This document shows positions 8,836 through 16,233 of a DNA stretch of 64,000 bases, piece by piece (the stretch's first letter is position 1; each line of letters opens with the position of its first letter). The notes beneath the pieces are model-generated. The model made no database searches and was not told where the DNA came from. It saw only the letters and a list, made by a program, of their open reading frames with translations. The DNA comes from Flavobacterium sp. KS-LB2 (GTDB lineage: Bacteria; Bacteroidota; Bacteroidia; Flavobacteriales; Flavobacteriaceae), in assembly GCF_036895565.1 (NCBI RefSeq), contig NZ_CP145904.1, positions 1,426,001-1,490,000 on the forward strand, given 5' to 3'. The position numbers were made by a program, and so were the translations under genes.

Positions 8836-11800
8836 ATGTTTAATAAATTTATACAAAGACCTGTACTTTCGATAGTAATATCGCTTGTAATTGTCTTTTT
8901 AGGAATATTATCGGTAGTGAATTTACCGATTACTCAGTTTCCAACCATTTCGCCTCCAATGGTAAATGTTACGGTAGATTATCCTGGATCTAATGGAGAA
9001 TTGATGATTAAATCGGTTATTATTCCTTTAGAAAGAGCTTTGAATGGGGTTCCAGGAATGAAATACATGACTTCCGATGCAGGAAATGATGGAGAAGCTT
9101 CTATTCAATTAGTATTTAATTTGGGTACTGACCCCAATCAAGCGGCCATTAATGTTCAAAATCGTGTAGCTTCGGTTACCAATAAATTACCTCCATTAGT
9201 GATAAGAGAAGGGGTGAAGATTACTCGTGAAGTCCCAAGTATGTTGATGTATGTGAATCTTTTTAGCAAGGACAAAAATACCGACATGAAGTTTTTATAC
9301 AACTATGCCGACATTAATGTGCTATCAGAATTAAAAAGGGTAAATGGTGTAGGCTCTGGAGATATTCTAGGAACACGTGAATACGCGATGCGTATTTGGC
9401 TAAAACCTGATCGTATGTTGGCTTACAAAATATCCACAGACGAAGTAATGGAGGCTTTATCGAGTCAAAGTTTAGAAGCTTCGCCAGGAAAAACTGGAGA
9501 AGCCTCGGGTAAACGTTCACAAGCATTTGAATATGTATTAAAATATTCAGGACGTTTTACAACCAAGGAACAATACGGAAATATTGTAGTACGATCCAAT
9601 AGTAACGGAGAATTATTACGTTTGAAAGATATTGCCAAAGTTGAATTTGGAAGTTCCATGTATGATATTTATTCTAATTTGAACGGAAAACCTTCAGCCG
9701 CAATTGTATTGAAACAATCTTTTGGAAGTAATGCCAATCAGGTAATTAAAGATGTAAAAGCTAAATTAGAAAAAATAAAAACTAAGTTCCCTAAAGGAAT
9801 GGATTATGAAATCTCGTATGACGTTTCTAAATTCTTGGATGCTTCTATCGAAAAAGTAATTCACACCTTGGTTGAAGCTTTTATTTTAGTAGGATTAGTA
9901 GTATTTTTATTCTTGGGCGATTGGCGTTCTACGGTTATTCCAGCCATAGCGGTTCCAGTTTCTTTAGTTGGAACCTTTGCCTTTATGACTTTCTTTGATA
10001 TATCATTAAACTTAATAACACTTTTTGCTTTGGTTTTAGCCATTGGAGTCGTAGTCGATGATGCCATTGTGGTTATTGAAGCCGTTCATGCCAAGATGGA
10101 AGAAGAACATCTCTCGGCTATTAAAGCTACTAAAAAAGCGATGCACGAAATTGCAGGGGCTATTATTGCAATCACTTTCCTGATGGCAGCGGTATTTATT
10201 CCAGTAGCTTTTATGTCTGGTCCAGTAGGAGTATTTTACAGACAATTTTCTATTACAATGGCAACGGCTATTATCCTTTCGGGTGTCGTGGCTTTAACTT
10301 TAACACCAGCACTTTGTGCCATGATGTTAAAAAATAATCACGGTAAACCTAAAAAGAAGACACCTATCAATCGATTTATTGACGGTTTCAATAATAAGTT
10401 TAACCTAGCACAAGGCAAATACCAAAATGTCTTAGCCAAAATTGTAAATAGAAGAGTCATCACTTTCATTGCACTTATAGGATTTTGTGCAGGAACATGG
10501 CTAGTGAGCAGTACTGTCCCTTCTGGATTTATTCCGAATGAAGATCAGGGAATGTTTTACGCTATTATTCAAACACCTCCGGGTTCCTCATTAGAAAGAA
10601 CCAATAATATTGCCGATCAATTGCAAAAAATAGCTGAAGGAATAGAAGGTGTAAAATCAGTTTCATCATTAGCAGGTTATGAAATTTTGACCGAAGGAAC
10701 AGGGGCTAATGCAGGAACCTGTCTGATTAATCTTAAGGACTGGAATGACAGAAAGCATTCTGTTCAAGAGATTATGAAAGAGCTGGAAGAAAAATCAGAA
10801 GGCATTCCAGAAGCCAATATCGAGTTTTTTCAACCACCGGCGGTACCTGGATATGGAGCAGCAGGAGGATTTGAACTTCGCTTGCTGGACAAAACAGGTT
10901 CGGCAGATTTTAAAAAACTAGAAGAAGTCAATAAAGAATTTGTCGAAGAATTGAACAAACGTCCTGAATTAACGAATGTCTTTAGTTTTTTTAGTGCTAG
11001 TTTTCCGCAGTTTATGATGAAAGTTGATAATGATATTGCACAACAAAAAGGAGTTTCTATAGAGAATGCCATGAACACTTTGTCGACATTGGTTGGAAGT
11101 AATTACGAAATTAGTTTCATTAAATACGGAATCAATTATAAAGTAATTGTTCAGGCATCACCGGAATATCGCGCGCAACCCGATGATATTTTAAAATTGT
11201 ATGTAAAAAACAATCGGGATGAAATGGTACCTTTTTCTGCCTTTATGAAATTAGAAAAGGTGTATGGTCTTTCGGAAATTACCAGACATAATATGTACAC
11301 TTCTACTGAAATTAGCGGTGGAGCTGCGCCAGGCTATAGTTCTGGAACTGCGATTAAAGTGATTCAGGAAGTGGCTGCCAAAAAATTACCAAGAGGGTAT
11401 GATATTGATTGGGCAGGAATTTCTGCCGATGAGGTAGCACAAGGCAATCAGGCCATTTGGGTATTCCTGATTTGTTTGGGATTTGTGTATTTGGTTTTGG
11501 CTGCTCAATACGAAAGTTTTATTCTGCCTTTATCGGTTATTCTATCTTTACCCGCTGGTATTTTTGGAGCTTTTCTTTTGCTAAAATTAACAGGATTAGA
11601 GAACAACATTTATGCACAAGTTGCCATGGTAATGCTTATTGGTTTGCTGGGCAAAAATGCGGTTTTGATCGTAGAATTCGCTATCCAAAGGCATGCTGCA
11701 GGTAAATCAGTTCTCGAATCAGCAATGGAGGGCGCAAAAGCCAGATTCCGTCCTATTCTAATGACATCTTTTGCTTTTATAGCAGGATTGCTACCGCTTG

Positions 11801-12003
11801 CTTTTGCTACAGGGCCCGGTAAAATTGGAAACCGAACTATTGGTACGGCAGCCGCAGGAGGAATGTTGATAGGGACTATTTGCGGTGTGTTCTTAATACC
11901 AGGATTGTACTATGTTTTTGGTAGAATTGCTGAGAAATACAAGTTGGTCAAAAATGAAAAAGAAAATCCATTAACCGAAGAATTCGATAATAATCATGCA
12001 TAA
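8836..12003 (+). CDS. RND multidrug efflux pump, AcrB/HAE1 type
   Basis: 1055 residues, the expected size of a hydrophobe/amphiphile RND transporter that trimerises in the inner membrane and is driven by proton influx. Proton-relay residues are present: the Asp-Asp pair in AIGVVVDDAIVVIEAVH (TM4, about residue 405) and the TM10 lysine in GLLGKNAVLIVEFAIQRH (about 940). The N-terminus MFNKFIQRPVLSIVISLVIV is typical. The first and second halves each carry a large periplasmic loop. It overlaps the channel gene by 8 bases, indicating translational coupling. No linked repressor gene is present. Confidence 0.95.
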   Translation: MFNKFIQRPVLSIVISLVIVFLGILSVVNLPITQFPTISPPMVNVTVDYPGSNGELMIKSVIIPLERALNGVPGMKYMTSDAGNDGEASIQLVFNLGTDPNQAAINVQNRVASVTNKLPPLVIREGVKITREVPSMLMYVNLFSKDKNTDMKFLYNYADINVLSELKRVNGVGSGDILGTREYAMRIWLKPDRMLAYKISTDEVMEALSSQSLEASPGKTGEASGKRSQAFEYVLKYSGRFTTKEQYGNIVVRSNSNGELLRLKDIAKVEFGSSMYDIYSNLNGKPSAAIVLKQSFGSNANQVIKDVKAKLEKIKTKFPKGMDYEISYDVSKFLDASIEKVIHTLVEAFILVGLVVFLFLGDWRSTVIPAIAVPVSLVGTFAFMTFFDISLNLITLFALVLAIGVVVDDAIVVIEAVHAKMEEEHLSAIKATKKAMHEIAGAIIAITFLMAAVFIPVAFMSGPVGVFYRQFSITMATAIILSGVVALTLTPALCAMMLKNNHGKPKKKTPINRFIDGFNNKFNLAQGKYQNVLAKIVNRRVITFIALIGFCAGTWLVSSTVPSGFIPNEDQGMFYAIIQTPPGSSLERTNNIADQLQKIAEGIEGVKSVSSLAGYEILTEGTGANAGTCLINLKDWNDRKHSVQEIMKELEEKSEGIPEANIEFFQPPAVPGYGAAGGFELRLLDKTGSADFKKLEEVNKEFVEELNKRPELTNVFSFFSASFPQFMMKVDNDIAQQKGVSIENAMNTLSTLVGSNYEISFIKYGINYKVIVQASPEYRAQPDDILKLYVKNNRDEMVPFSAFMKLEKVYGLSEITRHNMYTSTEISGGAAPGYSSGTAIKVIQEVAAKKLPRGYDIDWAGISADEVAQGNQAIWVFLICLGFVYLVLAAQYESFILPLSVILSLPAGIFGAFLLLKLTGLENNIYAQVAMVMLIGLLGKNAVLIVEFAIQRHAAGKSVLESAMEGAKARFRPILMTSFAFIAGLLPLAFATGPGKIGNRTIGTAAAGGMLIGTICGVFLIPGLYYVFGRIAEKYKLVKNEKENPLTEEFDNNHA

Positions 12004-13426
12004 AATAAAGATTAATAAATTTCTTATACCGCTAGGCATTTGCTTGGCGGTGGTAAGTTGTACTCCAGCTCTTGCGCCCTTGGCAGCAACCAAGGCTGTT
12101 CCTGAATCATTCGATAAAAGTATGGATACGATTACTACAGCTACGGCTCCTTGGCGTACCTATTTTAAAGATCAAAATCTGATTCATTTGATTGATATTG
12201 CCTTGCAAAACAATCAAGAATTACAGATTACTTTACAGGAAATTGAAATAGCTAAAAATGATATTCGTGTTCGTAAAGGAGCATTGTTACCAAAAGTGGG
12301 TATTGGTGCTGGTGCAGGAATTGAAAAAGTGGGCAGATACACCAGTCAGGGAGCAGGAGATGCTTCAACTGAAATAAGACCAGGTCTAGAAATGCCAGAA
12401 CCATTGGGTGATTTGAAAATAGCCGCTTATGCCAATTGGGAAGTGGATATTTGGAAAAAATTACGTAGTTCCAAAAAAGCAGCCATAAGTCGGTATTTAT
12501 CAACTGTCGAAGGGAAGAATTTTGTGATAACCAATCTTATTGCTGAGGTTGCTAATTCTTATTACGAATTGTTGGCTTTGGATAGCCAATTGGATATCGT
12601 AAAACAAACCATTAACTTGCAGTCGAATGCTTTAGAAATTGTAAAAATTCAGAAAGAAGCAGCCAGAACGACTGAATTAGCAGTTCAGAAATTTCAGGCT
12701 GAAGTTATGGCATCTAAAAGTATGGAGTTTGAGATTCTTCAAAACATAAAAGAAACGGAGAATAAAATTAACTTCCTACTTGGACAATATCCACAAGAAA
12801 TAAAGAGAGATAAAACTAATTTTGTGGATTTAATACCTTCGGGAATTAGTTCTGGAATTCCTGCGCAATTGCTCGCCAATCGTCCTGATATAAAACAAGC
12901 TGAATTAGAATTAGAAGCAGCGAAACTTGATGTAAAAACGGCTCGCGCCGAGTTTTATCCTTCACTAGATATTACTGCAGCGGTAGGTTTTAATGCTTTT
13001 AAACCTTCGTATTTATTCACGCTTCCGGAATCGTTATTGTATGCATTAGCTGGGGATTTAACAGCTCCGTTAATTAACAGAAATGCGCTAAAAGCAGAAT
13101 ATAGTTCTGCTAACGCCAGACAAATTCAAGCTTTGTACAACTATGAACGTTCGATTCTGAATGCGTATTTGGAAGTTTCTAGTCAGCTTTCTAAAATCAA
13201 TAATTTAGAAAAAAGCTATGATTTGAAATCGCAACAAGTAGCTGCTTTGAACCGATCTATTGCTGTAGCAGGTGATTTATTCAAGTCTGCCAGAGTAGAT
13301 TATTTTGAAGTTTTGATGACGCAACGTGATGCTTTGGAATCTAAACTAGAATTGATTGAAACCAAAAAAGCCCAACTTAATGCCTCAGTTCTGGTATATC
13401 GAGATTTAGGTGGCGGTTGGAAATAA
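11996..13426 (+). CDS. Outer-membrane efflux channel lipoprotein (TolC/OprM-like)
   Basis: 476 residues. The N-terminal signal ends in LAVVSC, a lipobox, so this is an OprM/CusC-type lipoprotein channel. Two outer-membrane efflux repeats are seen; the second contains LLANRPDIKQAELELEAAKLDVKTARAEFYPSLDI (positions about 293-327), the usual family signature. Long helical stretches form the periplasmic tunnel. The start codon lies inside the end of the pump gene. A strong terminator at 13473 closes the operon. Together the three genes are sufficient for a tripartite export pump. Confidence 0.93.
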   Translation: MHKIKINKFLIPLGICLAVVSCTPALAPLAATKAVPESFDKSMDTITTATAPWRTYFKDQNLIHLIDIALQNNQELQITLQEIEIAKNDIRVRKGALLPKVGIGAGAGIEKVGRYTSQGAGDASTEIRPGLEMPEPLGDLKIAAYANWEVDIWKKLRSSKKAAISRYLSTVEGKNFVITNLIAEVANSYYELLALDSQLDIVKQTINLQSNALEIVKIQKEAARTTELAVQKFQAEVMASKSMEFEILQNIKETENKINFLLGQYPQEIKRDKTNFVDLIPSGISSGIPAQLLANRPDIKQAELELEAAKLDVKTARAEFYPSLDITAAVGFNAFKPSYLFTLPESLLYALAGDLTAPLINRNALKAEYSSANARQIQALYNYERSILNAYLEVSSQLSKINNLEKSYDLKSQQVAALNRSIAVAGDLFKSARVDYFEVLMTQRDALESKLELIETKKAQLNASVLVYRDLGGGWK

Positions 13427-13472
13427 ATAAGTGTATCGCCTTGAATAAATAGGATTAGATTAATTATTTTTT

Positions 13473-13508
13473 AAACAGTAGTAAGCACAAGTTTACTACT
13501 GTTTTTTT
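13473..13508 (+). terminator. Terminator of the RND efflux operon
   Basis: AAACAGTAGTAA (13473-13484) pairs with TTACTACTGTTT (13493-13504), a 12-bp stem with an 8-base loop followed by a run of T. It stands 47 bases after the channel stop codon. Confidence 0.85.
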
Positions 13509-13588
13509 GTTTTATAAGAACAGATTTAAATTTGGTTTTGATTCTGCTATTATTGTTAAGTCTTGATTTCACTGAAATTTAGACATAA

Positions 13589-13634
13589 AAAAAACCTTGT
13601 AATTCAATTGATTACAAGGTTTTAAGTGGAGTCG
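13589..13634. repeat. Left direct repeat (attachment-site-like copy of the ssrA 3' end)
   Basis: 46 bases identical to 15692-15737, including the 13-bp hairpin AAAACCTTGTAAT / ATTACAAGGTTTT and the tail AAGTGGAGTCG, which is the complement of the tmRNA acceptor end. After the identical block the sequence reads ATGGGGCTACAATCGAACAC, which only loosely recalls the tmRNA T-arm and is not a functional gene. Confidence 0.8.
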
Positions 13635-13840
13635 ATGGGGCTACAATCGAACACCTAATTCCTATATTAACTTTTTTTGACAGTTTAAAATTGTAATGTA
13701 ATCATTTGATTTTAAGTGATTTGATTTTTTTTAATTCAATGATTATTTTTTAAGTTCAAAATATTTACCTAACTGTTTTTAACGTTTTTCAATAATTCTA
13801 AGTTTTTTAAAGATAAAAAGTTGTGTTTAAAAGAACCGTT

Positions 13841-13876
13841 AGAGTTCGACTGTCGAACTCTTTTTCACAGTCGAAC
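13841..13876. promoter_or_regulatory. 21-base palindrome plus extra half-site inside the islet
   Basis: AGAGTTCGAC (13841-13850), one central T, then GTCGAACTCT (13852-13861) form a near-continuous palindrome. A further GTCGAAC half-site follows at 13870-13876. The TTCGA core is also the T-loop sequence of the adjacent tmRNA. It could be a recombinase arm or core site, or a regulator site. The palindrome is visible; its function is open. Confidence 0.4.
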
Positions 13877-13969
13877 ACTTTATGTAGGTAGAAATTATGA
13901 TAGATTATTCCAAGCATTTAATTTCATAGAACTTAAAGGAAAAAGTAATAAAAATTAGATTTCTTAAAA

Positions 13970-13987
13970 TTACCGCCATAGCAGTAA
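13970..13987. promoter_or_regulatory. HipB operator candidate O1
   Basis: TTACCGCCATAGCAGTAA, an imperfect palindrome of the form TTACYG-N6-CRGTAA, is the first of three copies upstream of hipB. HipB proteins bind spaced inverted repeats upstream of their own operon. Confidence 0.7.
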
Positions 13988-14040
13988 AATAGCTTTTTTT
14001 TTACCTTATTTAAGCTCATTTACTCTTATTTGTATAAGAA

Positions 14041-14058
14041 TTACCGTTATAGCAGTAA
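14041..14058. promoter_or_regulatory. HipB operator candidate O2
   Basis: TTACCGTTATAGCAGTAA, the second copy, begins exactly 71 bases after O1. It differs from O1 at two central positions. Confidence 0.7.
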
Positions 14059-14111
14059 AAATTGATAGTTTTATTTTAATTACTTGTAATTTATAGCATA
14101 TTTGTTTATTT

Positions 14112-14129
14112 TTACTGTTAAAGCGGTAA
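14112..14129. promoter_or_regulatory. HipB operator candidate O3, overlapping the hipB ribosome-binding region
   Basis: TTACTGTTAAAGCGGTAA, the third copy, begins exactly 71 bases after O2 and ends two bases before the ATG at 14132. Its place directly before that ATG argues for initiation at 14132 over an earlier in-frame codon at 14102. It would also block transcription or initiation when occupied. Confidence 0.7.
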
Positions 14130-14131
14130 AA

Positions 14132-14341
14132 ATGAATGATTTTAATTTGGGTCTCTTCATAAAAGAGCATCGTAAACAAGCAGGATTGACACAATTAGAA
14201 CTGGCTAATCTGGCAGGAGTAGGGAAGACTACCCTTTTTGATATTGAAAAAAATAAAGAAACGGTTAGTTGGAATAATCTTTTAGCTGTTCTAAAAGTAT
14301 TAAACATTGAAATCCAGTTTAAAAGTCCAATCAATAAATAA
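14132..14341 (+). CDS. hipB: HipB-like XRE/HTH antitoxin and autorepressor
   Basis: 69 residues, almost entirely one Cro/C1-type helix-turn-helix: LTQLELANLAGVGKTTLFDI (about 19-38) followed by the dimerisation helices WNNLLAVLKVLNIEI. It should bind the three upstream operators and repress the operon, and in HipBST systems it also contributes to toxin neutralisation. The ATG at 14132 was chosen because operator O3 occupies the 18 bases just upstream; an in-frame start at 14102 would place O3 within the gene. The stop is 2 bases before hipS. Confidence 0.85.
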   Translation: MNDFNLGLFIKEHRKQAGLTQLELANLAGVGKTTLFDIEKNKETVSWNNLLAVLKVLNIEIQFKSPINK

Positions 14342-14343
14342 TT

Positions 14344-14658
14344 ATGAAAAAAGCAATCATATTTGTTCACAACAAAAGAGCAGGAATATTGAGTGAAAAT
14401 ACTACTGGAGGCTATGAATTTGCCTATGATGACAAGTATGCTGGAGAACCGGTATCATTGACAATGCCATTAACCACTAAAATATATTCATTTGCCAAAT
14501 TCCCTTCTTTTTTTGAAGGATTATTGCCAGAAGGAATTATGCTTGAAGGGCTTTTAAAAATTGGTAAAATTGACAAAAATGATTATTTCGCACAACTAAT
14601 TGCAACAGGAAATGATTTGGTAGGAGCAGTAACGGTAAAAGAATGGAAAGATGAATAG
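14344..14658 (+). CDS. hipS: HipS-like protein (HipA N-terminal subdomain as a separate antitoxin)
   Basis: 104 residues matching the N-terminal subdomain of HipA (couple_hipA domain): GYEFAYDDKYAGEP (about 22-35), SLTMPLTTKIYSFAKFPSFFEGLLPEG (about 38-64) and DYFAQLIATGNDLVGAVTV (about 79-97). In canonical HipA this region is fused to the kinase. Here it is a free protein, as in the tripartite HipBST system described in enteropathogenic E. coli, where HipS is the main antitoxin. The gene starts 2 bases after hipB and overlaps hipT by 8 bases, so expression is tightly coupled. The neutralising role is inferred from that family. Confidence 0.85.
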   Translation: MKKAIIFVHNKRAGILSENTTGGYEFAYDDKYAGEPVSLTMPLTTKIYSFAKFPSFFEGLLPEGIMLEGLLKIGKIDKNDYFAQLIATGNDLVGAVTVKEWKDE

Positions 14659-15574
14659 ATGTCCAATAACTTACGAACTATGTGGCACTGAAAAATATAG
14701 TGAAAAGGGACTTCGGATGATTGCTCCAAAACTTACTACATTATATGATTTACCATTTACCGCCGCTGAACAAAGGCGAGAAGCGGCAAATCGTGCCAAA
14801 AAGTTGTCCATTCAAGGAGTTCAACCTAAATTAAGTGCTGTTATTTCAGTGACAAATCAACAATTTGAAATTGTAGATCAGTTTGGTAATTATATTATAA
14901 AACCTCAAAATGACATCTTTCCTGAATTGCCAGAAAATGAAGATGTAACGATGAAAATGGCAAAAGTCTATGGGCTTGATGTGCCTCTTCATGGATTGAT
15001 TTATTCAAAAGATGGTAGCCTTTCTTATTTTATCAAACGATTTGACAGATACAGTAAAGGAAAAAAATACGCTACGGAAGATTTTGCACAATTAACAGGA
15101 AGTTCAAGAGATACCAAGTATGATTATACTATGGAAAAGTTAGTCAAAGTAATTGACGAATACTGCACTTTTCCTGCTATAGCGAAAGCAGATTTTTTTA
15201 AACGAGTTTTATTCTGTTTTATAACGGGTAATGAAGATATGCATTTAAAGAACTTCTCAGTAATCACGAAAGCTGGAAAAACAACATTAACTCCAGTTTA
15301 CGACTTTTTAAATTCTTCCATTTCCATTAAAAATCCGCAGGAAGAATTGGCGCTATCTCTCAAAGGTAAAAAGAGCAATTTCAAATCAACGGAATTAATA
15401 GCGTATTACGCAAAAGAACGTCTGGGACTTAATGATAAAATAATTAACACTATTTTATCTGATATGAATAAAAGTAGGTCTAAATGGATTGAACTTGTAG
15501 AAGTGTCTTTTTTGTCTGATACTATGAAAGAGAAGTATCTCAAGGTATTGGATAATAGGATGAATAGATTTTAA
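14651..15574 (+). CDS. hipT: HipT-like serine/threonine kinase toxin
   Basis: 307 residues covering the HipA kinase core without the N-terminal subdomain. Visible are the Gly-rich/autophosphorylation loop LSIQGVQPKLSA (about 51-62), the nucleotide-binding lysine in YIIKPQ (about 82), YFIKRFDR (about 122-129), the catalytic loop TGNEDMHLKNFSVI (about 194-207) and the Mg-binding Asp in VYDFLN (about 218-223), so the kinase looks intact. HipT of E. coli phosphorylates tryptophanyl-tRNA synthetase and HipA phosphorylates GltX; the target here is unknown. The loop reads S-I-Q where E. coli HipT has S-I-S, so autoregulation may differ. Confidence 0.87.
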   Translation: MNRCPITYELCGTEKYSEKGLRMIAPKLTTLYDLPFTAAEQRREAANRAKKLSIQGVQPKLSAVISVTNQQFEIVDQFGNYIIKPQNDIFPELPENEDVTMKMAKVYGLDVPLHGLIYSKDGSLSYFIKRFDRYSKGKKYATEDFAQLTGSSRDTKYDYTMEKLVKVIDEYCTFPAIAKADFFKRVLFCFITGNEDMHLKNFSVITKAGKTTLTPVYDFLNSSISIKNPQEELALSLKGKKSNFKSTELIAYYAKERLGLNDKIINTILSDMNKSRSKWIELVEVSFLSDTMKEKYLKVLDNRMNRF

Positions 15575-15691
15575 ATAATTATGTACTTTTTATGGTTTTC
15601 CGTAAAATTATACATTGTTAAGTATTCAATAGTGTACATTATAAAACGGTAGTAACGACTGTGATTGTCAATGTTACTGTCAACTAAAAAT

Positions 15692-15726
15692 AAAAAACCT
15701 TGTAATTCAATTGATTACAAGGTTTT
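15692..15726 (-). terminator. ssrA: ssrA terminator
   Basis: AAAACCTTGTAAT (15694-15706) and ATTACAAGGTTTT (15714-15726) form a 13-bp stem with a 7-base loop, directly behind the tmRNA 3' end. Confidence 0.85.
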
Positions 15727-15737
15727 AAGTGGAGTCG
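15692..15737. repeat. Right direct repeat (ssrA 3' end plus terminator)
   Basis: The second copy of the 46-bp repeat. Here the sequence continues into the complete tmRNA gene, so the gene remains functional after the proposed integration. Confidence 0.8.
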
Positions 15738-16123
15738 CCGGGAGTCGAACCCGGGTCCAAACAAGCAACTAAAAAGCTTTCTACGCGTTTATTTCCTGAT
15801 TAGGTTTTCGATAGTGTGCTAGGCCAGAAACAGCCACACGCTACTTATCTTCTTAATTTTGAAATCCACCCGAAGCTCATGGAAATCTAGGTTTATTTTT
15901 ACGGTTCCCCTAAACTGAACGCCACAAACCAAGGCTTTCAAGGAGAATCCAGCTTTCCTATCTGATAGGAACGTGGCGTAATCGTACTATAATTCGGATT
16001 ATGCAGCTAAAGCGTAGTTATTTTCGCCGTGTAAAAGTGTAAGATCTTATATTTACGAGCAAGGTCTCAATGCTCGACGTGCTTACTTATCAATTCGACT
16101 TGCTGTCAAAACCAGTCGACCCC
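15730..16123 (-). ncRNA. ssrA: Transfer-messenger RNA (tmRNA)
   Basis: The minus strand starts GGGGTCGACTGGTTTTGACA (from 16123), the usual tmRNA 5' end, and finishes with a T-arm GGGTTCGACTCCC and acceptor CGACTCCA (15730), which pairs with the 5' GGGG. The tag reading frame lies at 16028-15999 and encodes GENNYALAA before its TAA stop. The RNA rescues stalled ribosomes and marks products for proteolysis. No CCA is fully encoded. It is intact next to the islet. Confidence 0.95.
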
Positions 16124-16233
16124 TTTTTTTATTTCAAAATCCAAACTTGAATTTTGAGTTTGCAAATGTACACTTTTAAACTTGAATTAGTAGTGCTAAA
16201 CTTCCAACTCTATTTCAAAAATCATACCTTATT

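Larger units (their letters stand above)
13589..15737. mobile_element. 2.1 kb ssrA-targeted genomic islet carrying only HipBST
   Basis: Two perfect 46-bp direct repeats, 13589-13634 and 15692-15737, are exactly 2103 bases apart. Each contains the last bases of the tmRNA gene plus its terminator hairpin. Only the right copy is attached to a full ssrA gene; the left copy diverges after the shared block. This is the geometry left when an element integrates into the 3' end of a tmRNA gene and restores it. The interval encodes hipB, hipS and hipT and no integrase, so it is either a remnant or an islet mobilised in trans. The repeats are seen directly; the integration history is inferred. Confidence 0.75.

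Noticed and set aside
13621..13660. A separate tRNA or second tmRNA gene at the left repeat
   Set aside because: Only the acceptor-end bases are shared. The following bases cannot form a T-arm or any full cloverleaf, so it is a partial copy.
14102..14131. Earlier hipB start codon at 14102
   Set aside because: It would place the third operator within the coding region. The ATG at 14132 follows that operator directly and starts at the usual N-terminus of the helix-turn-helix.
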